Of a stretch of 64,000 bases of DNA, positions 45,094 to 53,004 are shown one piece after another. The notes beneath the pieces were generated by a model. The model was given only the letters and a program-made list of their open reading frames with translations, ran no database searches and had not been told where the DNA came from. Position 1 is the stretch's first letter, and each line of letters opens with the position of its first letter. The stretch is from an uncultured Gammaproteobacteria bacterium. GTDB taxonomy: Bacteria; Pseudomonadota; Gammaproteobacteria; HK1. Location: the NCBI GenBank assembly GCA_958295835.1, contig OY282378.1:3435694-3499693 (forward strand), written 5' to 3'. The translations under genes were made by a program, and so were the position numbers.

Positions 45094-45510
45094 ATGGATC
45101 GTCTCACGCGAGAGCGAAGGTCGTGGTTGATGTCTCGGATCGGATCGACAGACACATCGACGGAGATACGGGTACGACGGACAGTTCATGCTTTGGGACT
45201 GCGCTATCGTCTTCATCGACGAGATCTTCCTGGCACGCCTGATCTCGTGTTTCCGAAATATGGCGTCATAATCTTCGTTCATGGATGCTTTTGGCACCGT
45301 CATCCCGGTTGCAAAAAAGCGACCTTCCCCAAAACACGGACATGGTTCTGGAAAAACAAATTCGACGGAAATGTTGATCGAGATCGGCGAGTTATCGGGG
45401 ATCTCCTGGATCTGGGATGGAGAGTCGAGATCATCTGGGAGTGCGAGACGAGGAACACGGATTCGCTTTCGCGTTGCATTAGGAAAATATTTAGTCTGGA
45501 ATCGTCGTAA
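45094..45510 (+). CDS. vsr: Very short patch repair endonuclease
   Basis: A 138-residue Vsr-family endonuclease. It opens RERRSWLMSRIGSTDTSTEIRVRRTVHALGLRYRLHRRDLPGTPDLVFPKYGVIIFVHGCFWHRHPGC, which carries the catalytic Asp of GTPDLVF and the zinc-site His/Cys of HGCFWHRHPGC. WRVEIIWECETR is the closing strand. Full length. It protects genomes from mutation at the methylation sites of its C5 methyltransferase partner. Confidence 0.93.
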   Translation: MDRLTRERRSWLMSRIGSTDTSTEIRVRRTVHALGLRYRLHRRDLPGTPDLVFPKYGVIIFVHGCFWHRHPGCKKATFPKTRTWFWKNKFDGNVDRDRRVIGDLLDLGWRVEIIWECETRNTDSLSRCIRKIFSLESS

Positions 45511-45540
45511 TGAAGTTCCTCGGAGTCACACCCTCCCTTC

Positions 45541-45600
45541 AAGCTCATCTCTCGTTGGACAAGACTGCCCGATGTCGAGGTCATGCGGGCTTGGTACTAT
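45541..45600 (+). pseudogene. Possible C-terminal remnant of darT
   Basis: The frame ending LPDVEVMRAWYY stands just before darG, where DarT's aromatic C-terminal end (often WYY or WYF) would be expected. There is no stop directly after it. If correct, the darT gene was split by the block 39.6-45.5 kb and its middle was lost. The match is short, so this is tentative. Confidence 0.3.
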
Positions 45601-45622
45601 TGCTGCTGGAGAGGGGCCGACG

Positions 45623-46132
45623 ATGATCCGATTCAAGGCAGGCGACATACTCGTCGAAGACGCCGAGGCTCTCGTCAACACCGTGAACTGCGTCGGCGTC
45701 ATGGGGCGCGGCATCGCGCTCCAGTTCAAGGAGGCGTTCCCCAATAATTTCCGCGCCTACGCCGAAGCTTGCGGGCGTGGCGAGATCCGGCCCGGCCGGA
45801 TGTTCGTGTTCGAAACCGGTGGGCTCACCAACCCACGCTACATCGTCAACTTCCCGACCAAGCGCCACTGGCGCGGCAACAGCCGGATGGAGGACATCGA
45901 AGCCGGACTGGCCGACCTGACCCGACTGATCCGCGAGCGCGGCATCTGCTCCATTGCCATCCCTCCGCTCGGCAGCGGGCTCGGCGGGCTGGAATGGGAT
46001 GCGGTACGCCAGCGCATCGAGGAGGCGTTGCGTGGCTTCAACGGCCTGCGGATCGTCGTCTTCGAGCCGAAGGGCGCGGCGGATACGCTGACCGAGAAGG
46101 GCTGGACCGCCACCGCGGCCGCCCGTCGATGA
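45623..46132 (+). CDS. darG: DarG-type macrodomain antitoxin
   Basis: A 169-residue macrodomain protein. MIRFKAGDILVEDAEALVNTVNCVGVMGRGIALQFKEAFP carries the ADP-ribose-binding NTVN and GRGIA segments; PPLGSGLGGLEW is the second phosphate loop. DarG removes the ADP-ribose that DarT places on DNA. This is the short form, ending soon after the macrodomain. It overlaps hsdR by ATGA. The partner darT is destroyed, yet this gene is intact. Confidence 0.88.
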   Translation: MIRFKAGDILVEDAEALVNTVNCVGVMGRGIALQFKEAFPNNFRAYAEACGRGEIRPGRMFVFETGGLTNPRYIVNFPTKRHWRGNSRMEDIEAGLADLTRLIRERGICSIAIPPLGSGLGGLEWDAVRQRIEEALRGFNGLRIVVFEPKGAADTLTEKGWTATAAARR

Positions 46133-49100
46133 CCACCGACACCAGCGAACGCGGCCTCGAACGGCTCATCTGCACCGCGCTGACCGGCCGCCCCTGCGAT
46201 CCGCCCGCGGCCGGCACGGTGGCGGAACCGTCCGCCGGCTATGGCGGCGTCGGCTGGTGCTGCGGGAACCCCCACGACTACGACCGCGAGTACTGCGTCG
46301 ACCTCGCCCAGCTCGCGGCCTTCCTGCGTGCGACCCGGCCCGAGGCCGCCGAATCGCTGGCGCTCTCCGAGGATGGCCCCACCCGGCGCAAGTTCCTCAC
46401 CCGGTTGGAGGGAGAGATCGCCAGGCGCGGCACCATCGACGTGCTGCGCCGCGGCATCCAGCACCGGGCGCATGACCTGGCTCTCTTCTACGGCGTGCCC
46501 TCGGCCGGCAACGAGGCGGCGCGGGAACGCTTCGAGCAGAACCGCTTCAGTGTCACCCGCCAGCTTCGCTACAGCCGCGACGAGGCCCAGCGCGCGCTCG
46601 ACATCGGGCTCTTCATCAACGGCCTGCCGGTCTTCACCTTCGAGCTGAAGAACCGCCTCACCAGGCAGACGGTGAGCGATGCGGTCTGGCAGTACCAGCG
46701 GGACCGCAACCCCCGCGAAAAGCTCTTCGCGTTCGGCCGCTGCGTGGCCCACTTTGCGGTGGACGAGCACGAGGTGCGCTTCTGCACGCACCTCCAAGGC
46801 AAGGCGTCGTGGTTCCTGCCCTTCAATCGGGGCTGGAACGACGGGGCCGGCAACCCGCCCAACCCGAACGGACTCAAGACCGACTACCTGTGGCGCGAGG
46901 TGCTGACCCGCCCGAGCCTGACCGACATCCTGGAGAACTACGCTCAGGTGGTGGTGGAGACGACGCACGGGAAGACGGGCCGGAGGAAGAAGACCCAGAT
47001 CTGGCCGCGCTACCACCAGATCGATGCGGTGCGGCGGCTGCTCGCCGACGCCGGCGCCCGCGGAGCGGGCCGGCGCTACCTCATCCAGCATTCGGCGGGC
47101 AGCGGCAAGAGCAACTCCATCGCCTGGCTGGCCCATCAGCTCATCGGGCTCTCGAAGGAAGGCGCTCCGGTCTTCGACTCGATCATCGTGGTCACCGACC
47201 GGCGCATCCTCGACCGGCAGATCCGCGACACCATCCGGCGCTACGCCCAGGTCCGCGCGACGGTGGGTCATGCGGAGCACTCGGGCGATCTGCGCCGCTT
47301 CATCGAGGCCGGCACGAAGATCATCATCTCGACGGTACAGAAGTTTCCCTTCATCCTCGACGAGATCGGCAACGCGCAGCGCGGGCGGCGCTTCGCCATC
47401 ATCATCGACGAGGCCCACTCCAGCCAGGGCGGCCGAACCAGCGCGGCCATGGCGCAGGCGCTCTCCGAGGCCGGTGAAGGGGGCGAAGGGGGCGAGGAGG
47501 AGACCTTCGAGGATCGGATCAACCGCCTGATGGAGTCCCGCAAGCTGCTCCCCAACGCGAGCTACTTCGCGTTCACGGCCACCCCGAAGAACAAGACGCT
47601 GGAGATCTTCGGCGACCCGGACCCGCAGCCCGACGGCACCGTGAAGCACCGCGCATTCCACGGCTACACCATGAAGCAGGCGATCCAGGAGGGGTTCATC
47701 CTGGACGTACTGGAGCATTACACGCCGGTCGAGAGCTACTACAAGCTCGCCAAGACGGTGGAGGACGACCCGGAGTTCGACGCGAAGAAGGCCCGGAAGA
47801 AGCTCCGGCGCTTCGTCGAGGGCCACGACCACGCGATCCGCCTCAAGGCGGAGATCATGGTGGACCACTTCCACGACCAGGTCCTGGCCCAGGGCCGGAT
47901 CGGCGGCGAGGCGCGGGCGATGGTGGTCACGGGCGGTGTCGAGCGCGCCATCGGGTACTTCCACGCCATCCGCGACTACCTGCTGGCGCGCAAGAGCCGC
48001 TGGCGGGCGATCGTCGCCTTCTCCGGCGAGCACGAGTTCGGCGGCGCGAAGGTCAGCGAGGCGTCCCTGAACGGCTTTCCGTCCAGCCGGATCACCGAGA
48101 TGATTCGCGCCGACCCGTACCGCTTCCTCGTCTGCGCGGACAAGTTCCAGACCGGCTACGACGAGCCCCTGCTGCACACGATGTACGTGGACAAGACCCT
48201 CTCCGGCGTCAAGGCGGTGCAGACCCTGTCGCGCCTCAACCGGGCGCATCCGAAGAAGCACGACGTCTTCGTGCTCGACTTCCTGAACGACGCCGACACC
48301 ATCCGCGACGCCTTCGCCGACTTCTATCGCGCGACGATCCTCGCCGACGAGACCGACCCCGACCGGCTCCACGACCTGCAAGCGGACCTCGACGCCGCCG
48401 AGGTCTGTACGCCCGTGCAGATCGACGATTTCGTGGAACGCTATCTCGGCGACGCCGAGCGCGACCGGCTCGATCCCCTCCTCGACGCCTGCGTCGCGGT
48501 CTATGGCCGGGATCTGGACGAGGACGGGCAGGTGGCGTTCAAGGGCAAGGCCAAGGCATTCGTGCGCACGTACGCGTTCCTGTCCTCCGTCCTCCCCTAC
48601 GCCAACCCCGCCTGGGAGAAGCGTTCGATCTTCTTGAACTTCCTGATCCCGAAGCTGCCGGCCCCCCGCGAGGAGGACCTGTCCAGGGGCCTCCTCGACG
48701 CCATCGACATGGACAGCTACCGGGTCGAGAAGCGCGCGATGCAGCAGATCGTGCTGCCCGATGCGGACGCCGAGATCGATCCGGCGCCGACCTCCGAGGG
48801 GGGCCATCGCCCCGAGCCCGAGCTGGACCGGCTCTCGAACATCATCAGGGCCTTCAACGACCTCTTCGGCGACGTCACCTGGGACGATGCCGACCGCGTC
48901 CGGCAGCTCATCACCGAGACTATTCCCTCCCGGGTGGCGGTGGACACCGCCTTCCGGAACGCCCGGCGGAACTCGGACGAGGAGAATGCACGTATCGAGC
49001 ATGACCGGGCGCTGCAACGGGTCATGAGCTCCGTGATGAAGGACGATACGGAGCTGTTCAAGCAGTTCATGGACAACGAGAGCTTCAAGCGGTGGATGAC

Positions 49101-49146
49101 CGATACGGTGTTCGGGCTTGCCTGCGAGCGGGCGGGGGCGCCGTGA
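46129..49146 (+). CDS. hsdR: Type I restriction endonuclease subunit R
   Basis: A 1005-residue R subunit. The N-terminal nuclease region includes LDIGLFINGLPVFTFELKNRL (ELK of PD-(D/E)XK) and the motor has IQHSAGSGKSNSIAWLAHQL (Walker A), IIIDEAHSSQGG (DEAH) and FTATPKNKTLEIFG. Later motifs are LVCADKFQTGYDEPLLHTMYVDK and VQTLSRLNR. The start is ATG 46129 in an overlap with darG; translation is in frame well upstream but the first family-like residues follow this ATG. It is the last gene of the type I operon and appears intact. Confidence 0.93.
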   Translation: MTTDTSERGLERLICTALTGRPCDPPAAGTVAEPSAGYGGVGWCCGNPHDYDREYCVDLAQLAAFLRATRPEAAESLALSEDGPTRRKFLTRLEGEIARRGTIDVLRRGIQHRAHDLALFYGVPSAGNEAARERFEQNRFSVTRQLRYSRDEAQRALDIGLFINGLPVFTFELKNRLTRQTVSDAVWQYQRDRNPREKLFAFGRCVAHFAVDEHEVRFCTHLQGKASWFLPFNRGWNDGAGNPPNPNGLKTDYLWREVLTRPSLTDILENYAQVVVETTHGKTGRRKKTQIWPRYHQIDAVRRLLADAGARGAGRRYLIQHSAGSGKSNSIAWLAHQLIGLSKEGAPVFDSIIVVTDRRILDRQIRDTIRRYAQVRATVGHAEHSGDLRRFIEAGTKIIISTVQKFPFILDEIGNAQRGRRFAIIIDEAHSSQGGRTSAAMAQALSEAGEGGEGGEEETFEDRINRLMESRKLLPNASYFAFTATPKNKTLEIFGDPDPQPDGTVKHRAFHGYTMKQAIQEGFILDVLEHYTPVESYYKLAKTVEDDPEFDAKKARKKLRRFVEGHDHAIRLKAEIMVDHFHDQVLAQGRIGGEARAMVVTGGVERAIGYFHAIRDYLLARKSRWRAIVAFSGEHEFGGAKVSEASLNGFPSSRITEMIRADPYRFLVCADKFQTGYDEPLLHTMYVDKTLSGVKAVQTLSRLNRAHPKKHDVFVLDFLNDADTIRDAFADFYRATILADETDPDRLHDLQADLDAAEVCTPVQIDDFVERYLGDAERDRLDPLLDACVAVYGRDLDEDGQVAFKGKAKAFVRTYAFLSSVLPYANPAWEKRSIFLNFLIPKLPAPREEDLSRGLLDAIDMDSYRVEKRAMQQIVLPDADAEIDPAPTSEGGHRPEPELDRLSNIIRAFNDLFGDVTWDDADRVRQLITETIPSRVAVDTAFRNARRNSDEENARIEHDRALQRVMSSVMKDDTELFKQFMDNESFKRWMTDTVFGLACERAGAP

Positions 49147-49157
49147 GACGTGCCCGA

Positions 49158-49361
49158 CCGATCGGCGGTTCGATGAACGCACTGGCAGGCTGCCAGGCTG
49201 CGCTTGTGGGCGAGGGCTTCGAGGACGACCCAGCTTGCCCCGACCGTGACCGCCCGATCCTCGCTGCCGTGATCCCAACCCAGCTCTTCGATGAATAGCC
49301 GTTGCAGGGCGCAGTCCCGCAGCAAGGCGCCTGCCTTGTCCCTGTCGAGGGATTCCGGCAT
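49158..49361 (-). pseudogene. N-terminal remnant of an Eco57I-type methylase/helicase gene
   Basis: About 68 residues, MPESLDRDKAGALLRDCALQRLFIEELGWDHG through HKRSLAACQC, match the N-terminus of large Eco57I-type restriction-modification proteins. The frame then runs into unrelated residues and the hsdR end. It is on the opposite strand to hsdR. Only a stub is left. Confidence 0.5.
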
Positions 49362-49381
49362 CTCGGCTTCCGAAGCAGGCC

Positions 49382-49597
49382 CATGGAGCAAACGATGTGC
49401 GGCAGCCGCTGCATGCCGACAAGGACGCGGCAGCAATGCCCTTCGCCCCCGTCCCAATGCTTCACGTGCGCATCGAGCAGCCGCCAGCCGCGAAGGTCGA
49501 GGTTGCCCACGCAGAAGTCGGCACGGTCGGCAAGGCGCATCGTCTCTGCCAGCGCCGGCAGAAGATCCCGATCGATGCAGTCGAATACTCGCGGCAT
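49382..49597 (-). pseudogene. N-terminal remnant of a PLD-domain helicase gene
   Basis: About 72 residues, MPRVFDCIDRDLLPALAETMRLADRADFCVGNLDLRGWRLLD to GHCCRVLVGMQRLP, resemble the N-terminal phospholipase-D-like part of SNF2/DEAD helicases found with Eco57I methylases in defence islands. The rest is missing. Together with the adjacent methylase stub it marks a lost system at the right border of the island. The bases 49598-49738 hold nothing recognisable. Confidence 0.5.
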
Positions 49598-49738
49598 GTC
49601 CTCGTCTTCGCACCTTCGAGCTAGTGTACCGGGCCAGAAATACATTCACGTGTTTTCAGCACTCTCAAGATGCCAACCCGTTGTTTTTTGGATAATTCGA
49701 GTCCCCGAATCAGTTCAATCCATTTGTGCGTCAGAACA

Positions 49739-50563
49739 CTAGACGATGAAGCGGCGGCGCACGAGGGCGACCGCGACGTAGAACCCGACCGCGGCGAATC
49801 CGGCCAGCACCGCGAGGTGCACGAGCGGATATTCGACCGGAGCGCCGGTGACCAGCGGGCGCACGAGGGCGACGGCGTGGGTCAGCGGCAGCGCCAGCAC
49901 CGCGTGCTGGACGACCTCCGGCATCGACGTGATCGGATAGAACACGCCGCACAGGATGAACATCGGGGTGATCACGAGCGTCATGTAGTAGCTGAAGAAA
50001 TCGTACGAGGGGGCGACGGCGCTCACCGCGAGCGCGGGTCCGGCGAAGGCGAGTCCGATCAGGAAGAGGATTGGAATGCAGAGCAGCGCGTACGCGCTCC
50101 CGACCGCTCCGAGAAGGGTGGCCACGATCAGGATCGCGATTCCGGAGAGGCAGCCCTTGGTCGCGCACCAGAGCATCTCCCCCGCCACGACGTCGTCGAT
50201 CTCGACCGGTGTGGCGAGCATCCCGTCGTAGGTCTTCTGGGGGACCATCCGGGTGTACACCGAATAGACCCCTTCGTAGGACGTGGTCATCATGCTCGAC
50301 GAGGCGACCAGCCCCGAGGCGAGGAACGTGAAGTAACCGATCCCGTCCATCTCGCCGATGAACCGCCCGAGCCCGAACCCGAGGCCGAGCAGGTAGAGGA
50401 AGGGCTCGCCGAAGTTGAGCAGCAGGCTGGGCAGCATCAGGCGGCGCCAGACCAGGACGTTGCGGCGCCACACCGCGAACGTGACCGGCCTCGGCGCCGG
50501 GAGACGCCAGTGCCGGGCGGGTTTCATCGCGTCCGCCGTATCCGTCACTCTCGTCGCATCCAT
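49739..50563 (-). CDS. ABC-2 type transporter permease (NodJ-like)
   Basis: A 274-residue membrane protein with six hydrophobic segments. The ABC-2 pattern is visible: LGLGFGLGRFIGEMDGIGYFTFLASGLVASSSMMTTSYEG, then TKGCLSGIAILIVATLLG and LCGVFYPITSMPEVVQHAVLALPLTHAVALVRPL. NodJ/YadH proteins export oligosaccharides or drugs with a NodI-type ATPase, which is the next gene upstream. The substrate is unknown. Confidence 0.85.
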   Translation of the reverse strand: MDATRVTDTADAMKPARHWRLPAPRPVTFAVWRRNVLVWRRLMLPSLLLNFGEPFLYLLGLGFGLGRFIGEMDGIGYFTFLASGLVASSSMMTTSYEGVYSVYTRMVPQKTYDGMLATPVEIDDVVAGEMLWCATKGCLSGIAILIVATLLGAVGSAYALLCIPILFLIGLAFAGPALAVSAVAPSYDFFSYYMTLVITPMFILCGVFYPITSMPEVVQHAVLALPLTHAVALVRPLVTGAPVEYPLVHLAVLAGFAAVGFYVAVALVRRRFIV

Positions 50564-50660
50564 CGGATCACATCCAGTGCCTTGTGGCGGTCGGTGCTGT
50601 CATCGCGCAGCTCCCCCGCCCGCGCGTCGCATCCATCGGATCACCCCCGATGCCTTGTGG
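50552..50660. repeat. Duplicated 36-base segment at the ABC permease start
   Basis: A segment CGTCGCATCCATCGGATCAC...TGCCTTGTGG occurs at 50552-50587 and again, nearly identical, at 50625-50660, a 73-base step. The first copy spans the permease start codon (CAT on the plus strand), so the second carries an extra ATG and upstream region. Confidence 0.7.
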
Positions 50661-50693
50661 CCCGCGAACCCTGCCGTCACGCCGCCCCTCCCC

Positions 50694-51638
50694 TCAATCC
50701 CGCAGCTCGCGGCCGGTCAGGCGCAGGAACACGTCCTCCAGGTTCGCGGGCCGGTGCAGGTATTCGAGACCGGGGTATTGCTGGAGGCTCGCCAGCACCG
50801 CGTTCGGGACCCTCGTATGGCAGTGCCATACGCCGTCTATCGTTTCCACCCGGGCCTGGCGAACGATCTCCGGTGGAGGAGTCCTGGCCCCCGCCCGGAC
50901 CTCCACCACGCTGGGCTCGACCTCCCCCGCCACCAGCGCGCGCGGGGTGTCCTCGGCCAGGATGCGCCCCCGGTCGATGATCGCGAGCCGGTCGCACAGG
51001 CGCTCCGCCTCCTCCATGTAGTGGGTCGTGAGCAACACCGTGGTCCCGCGATCCTTGAGCTCGCGCAGACGCGACCAGATGAGGTGGCGGATCTGGGGGT
51101 CGAGGCCGGTGGTCGGCTCGTCGAGGATGAGCAGCTCGGGGTCGTTCACCAGGGCGCGGGCGATCACCAGCCGCCGCCTCATGCCGCCCGACAGGTCCTG
51201 CACCCGGTCGCCGGCCCGGTCCGCGAGGGCGACGAATTCCAGGAGCGACATGAGGTAGGGCCGCAAGGGCCGGCGGGCCGGGCGTGGGAAGTAGCCGGCG
51301 TAGACCTGCAGGTTCTCCACCACCGTGAAGTCGGGATCGAGGTTGTCGTCCTGGGGGACGACCCCGATCCGGGCCCGCACCCGGCGGCCCGCGGCCGGCA
51401 TCGGCTCGCCGAGCACGGTCAGCTTGCCGCCGCTCGGCACGGCCCGGCCCAGGATCATGCGAAGCGTGGTGGTCTTGCCCGCGCCGTTCGGCCCGAGCAG
51501 CCCGAAGCACCCGCCCCGGGGCACCCGGAGATCGATGCCGTCGACCACGGTCTCGTCACCGAAGCGCTTGCGGAGCCCCTGCGCATCGATCACGTACATG
51601 TCCGTGTTCAACGCCACCACCTTTTCGCCACCTTCCAC
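50694..51638 (-). CDS. ABC transporter ATP-binding protein (NodI-like)
   Basis: A 314-residue ATPase. Walker A is LLGPNGAGKTTT, the signature LSGGMRRRLVIARALVND, Walker B LLILDEPTTGLDPQ, followed by LLTTHYMEEAERLCDRL, typical of the drug/NodI subfamily. The C-terminus has the LEDVFLRLTGRELRD end seen in these exporters. GTG 51638 gives the longest product; ATG 51599 (MYVIDAQGL) is an equally good start. It is followed by its permease after 130 bases. Confidence 0.88.
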   Translation of the reverse strand: MEGGEKVVALNTDMYVIDAQGLRKRFGDETVVDGIDLRVPRGGCFGLLGPNGAGKTTTLRMILGRAVPSGGKLTVLGEPMPAAGRRVRARIGVVPQDDNLDPDFTVVENLQVYAGYFPRPARRPLRPYLMSLLEFVALADRAGDRVQDLSGGMRRRLVIARALVNDPELLILDEPTTGLDPQIRHLIWSRLRELKDRGTTVLLTTHYMEEAERLCDRLAIIDRGRILAEDTPRALVAGEVEPSVVEVRAGARTPPPEIVRQARVETIDGVWHCHTRVPNAVLASLQQYPGLEYLHRPANLEDVFLRLTGRELRD

Positions 51639-51789
51639 GGTGTATCCTGCCGGCCGGCGTCATCGGGCGAAGGGCCGGCGGCGGGCGCAGACTACCGCAG
51701 ACGTAGACCCGTATGCAGATACTCGACGAGAATTCGCGGCCGGCAACCCCGAGCCCCGGTGAGCGCCCGCCGCGCCCGCATCTAGCACC

Positions 51790-51850
51790 ATCCGGCGACA
51801 ATATCCGGCGACACATCCGGAGACAGACCCGCAGGCATACCCGGAGAGAC
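51790..51850 (+). repeat. 12-base tandem repeats reaching the LLM gene start
   Basis: About five imperfect copies of ATCCGGAGACAC-like units end 5 bases before the start of the LLM gene. The last unit supplies the GGAG of the ribosome site. Confidence 0.6.
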
Positions 51851-51854
51851 ATCC

Positions 51855-52847
51855 ATGAAATTCGGACTGACGGTTCCCACGTTCACCTGGCCCGGCCTGG
51901 ACCGGAAGATGGCCCGTCTCGTCACCAGGGACATGGCGCAGCGCGCGGAGCGGCTCGGCTACGACTCGATCACCGTATGGGACCATCTCCTGAGCGCCCC
52001 GGGACTCTACGGCGGCTCGTGGATGGACCCGCTGATGGTGCTGAGCTGCGTGGCCGGCGCGACCGAGAGGATCGCGCTCGGCACCCATATCCTCGTCGTC
52101 CCCCTGCGCCACCCGGTGCTGCTCGCGAAGGAGCTGGCGACCCTGGACCACATGTCCGAGGGGCGCTTCTTCTTCGGGGTCGGGCCGGGCTGGAACGAGC
52201 CCGAATTCACTGCGATGGGGATCCCGATGAAGGAGCGCGGCCGGCGCACCGACGAGGTGCTGGACGCGGTGAAGCTGCTGCTCACCGGGGAGAACGTCTC
52301 GTTCCAGGGCCGGTACTGGCAGTTCGAGGACGTCACCATCGAGCCCCGCCCCGAGCGGTACTTCACGGTGTGGGTGGCCGGCGGCTCGCGCGTCCCCGAC
52401 GCCCTCTCGCCGGACAAGCCGTACATGGTGAAATCGGTGATGAACCGCATCGCGAAGCATGCCGACGTGTTCACGGTGCGCGCCTCGGGCAAGCTCGAAT
52501 GGGTGGTGCGTGACATCCGGACGATGCGCGAGTACCTGCCGAGCGTCGGCCGCGACCCGGGCACCCTGGGTATCGCACACGTGCAGGCGGGCTACGTCGT
52601 CGATACCGACGACACCGAGAAGGCGCTCTCCATCCAGCGCAAGCCCATGGAGACCATCATGGGTACCAACCGCTCCTGGGAGCATCTGCAAGGGTGCTAC
52701 CTGCTCGGCAGCGTCGGCGACGTCGTCGCCAAGCTCAAGACGCTGGAAGAGGCGGGGATCGAGCACGTGACCATCCAGCCGGCGGCGCCGGAGATGGAGC
52801 AGGTCGAGCTGTGGATGGACCGGATCATCCGGCCGCACTTCCGCTGA
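51855..52847 (+). CDS. LLM-class (luciferase-like) flavin oxidoreductase
   Basis: A 330-residue TIM-barrel enzyme of the luciferase-like monooxygenase family. Family blocks are MKFGLTVPTFTWPG, AERLGYDSITVWDHLL, ERIALGTHILVVPLRHPVLLAKELATLDHMSEGRFFFGVGPGWNEPEFTAMGIPMKERGRRTDEVLDAVKLLL. It may use FMN or F420; the substrate is unknown. It precedes the hydantoinase genes, with a large inverted repeat between. Confidence 0.88.
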   Translation: MKFGLTVPTFTWPGLDRKMARLVTRDMAQRAERLGYDSITVWDHLLSAPGLYGGSWMDPLMVLSCVAGATERIALGTHILVVPLRHPVLLAKELATLDHMSEGRFFFGVGPGWNEPEFTAMGIPMKERGRRTDEVLDAVKLLLTGENVSFQGRYWQFEDVTIEPRPERYFTVWVAGGSRVPDALSPDKPYMVKSVMNRIAKHADVFTVRASGKLEWVVRDIRTMREYLPSVGRDPGTLGIAHVQAGYVVDTDDTEKALSIQRKPMETIMGTNRSWEHLQGCYLLGSVGDVVAKLKTLEEAGIEHVTIQPAAPEMEQVELWMDRIIRPHFR

Positions 52848-52884
52848 ACGTGCGGCCTCCGCCACATCATCCGCATCCGCCGGT

Positions 52885-52944
52885 CCCGGCCTCCCGGGCC
52901 TTGGCGGATCAAGGCGCAGGACGGCGTCGGCCCGGGAGGCCGGG
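52885..52944. repeat. Perfect 16-bp inverted repeat between LLM gene and hyuA
   Basis: CCCGGCCTCCCGGGCC (52885-52900) and its exact complement (52929-52944) are separated by 28 bases. The transcript could fold into a strong stem, acting as a terminator or attenuator before hyuA. No T-run follows. Confidence 0.6.
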
Positions 52945-53004
52945 TGCAATCCCGCCGGGCTCCCGGCCGACGAGACGCCGAGAGCCACCACCCGCCCGCC
53001 GGTC

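Noticed and set aside
45838..49422. A 1194-codon open frame on the minus strand
   Set aside because: It mirrors hsdR and darG; composition is typical of GC-rich antisense frames and no motif is present.
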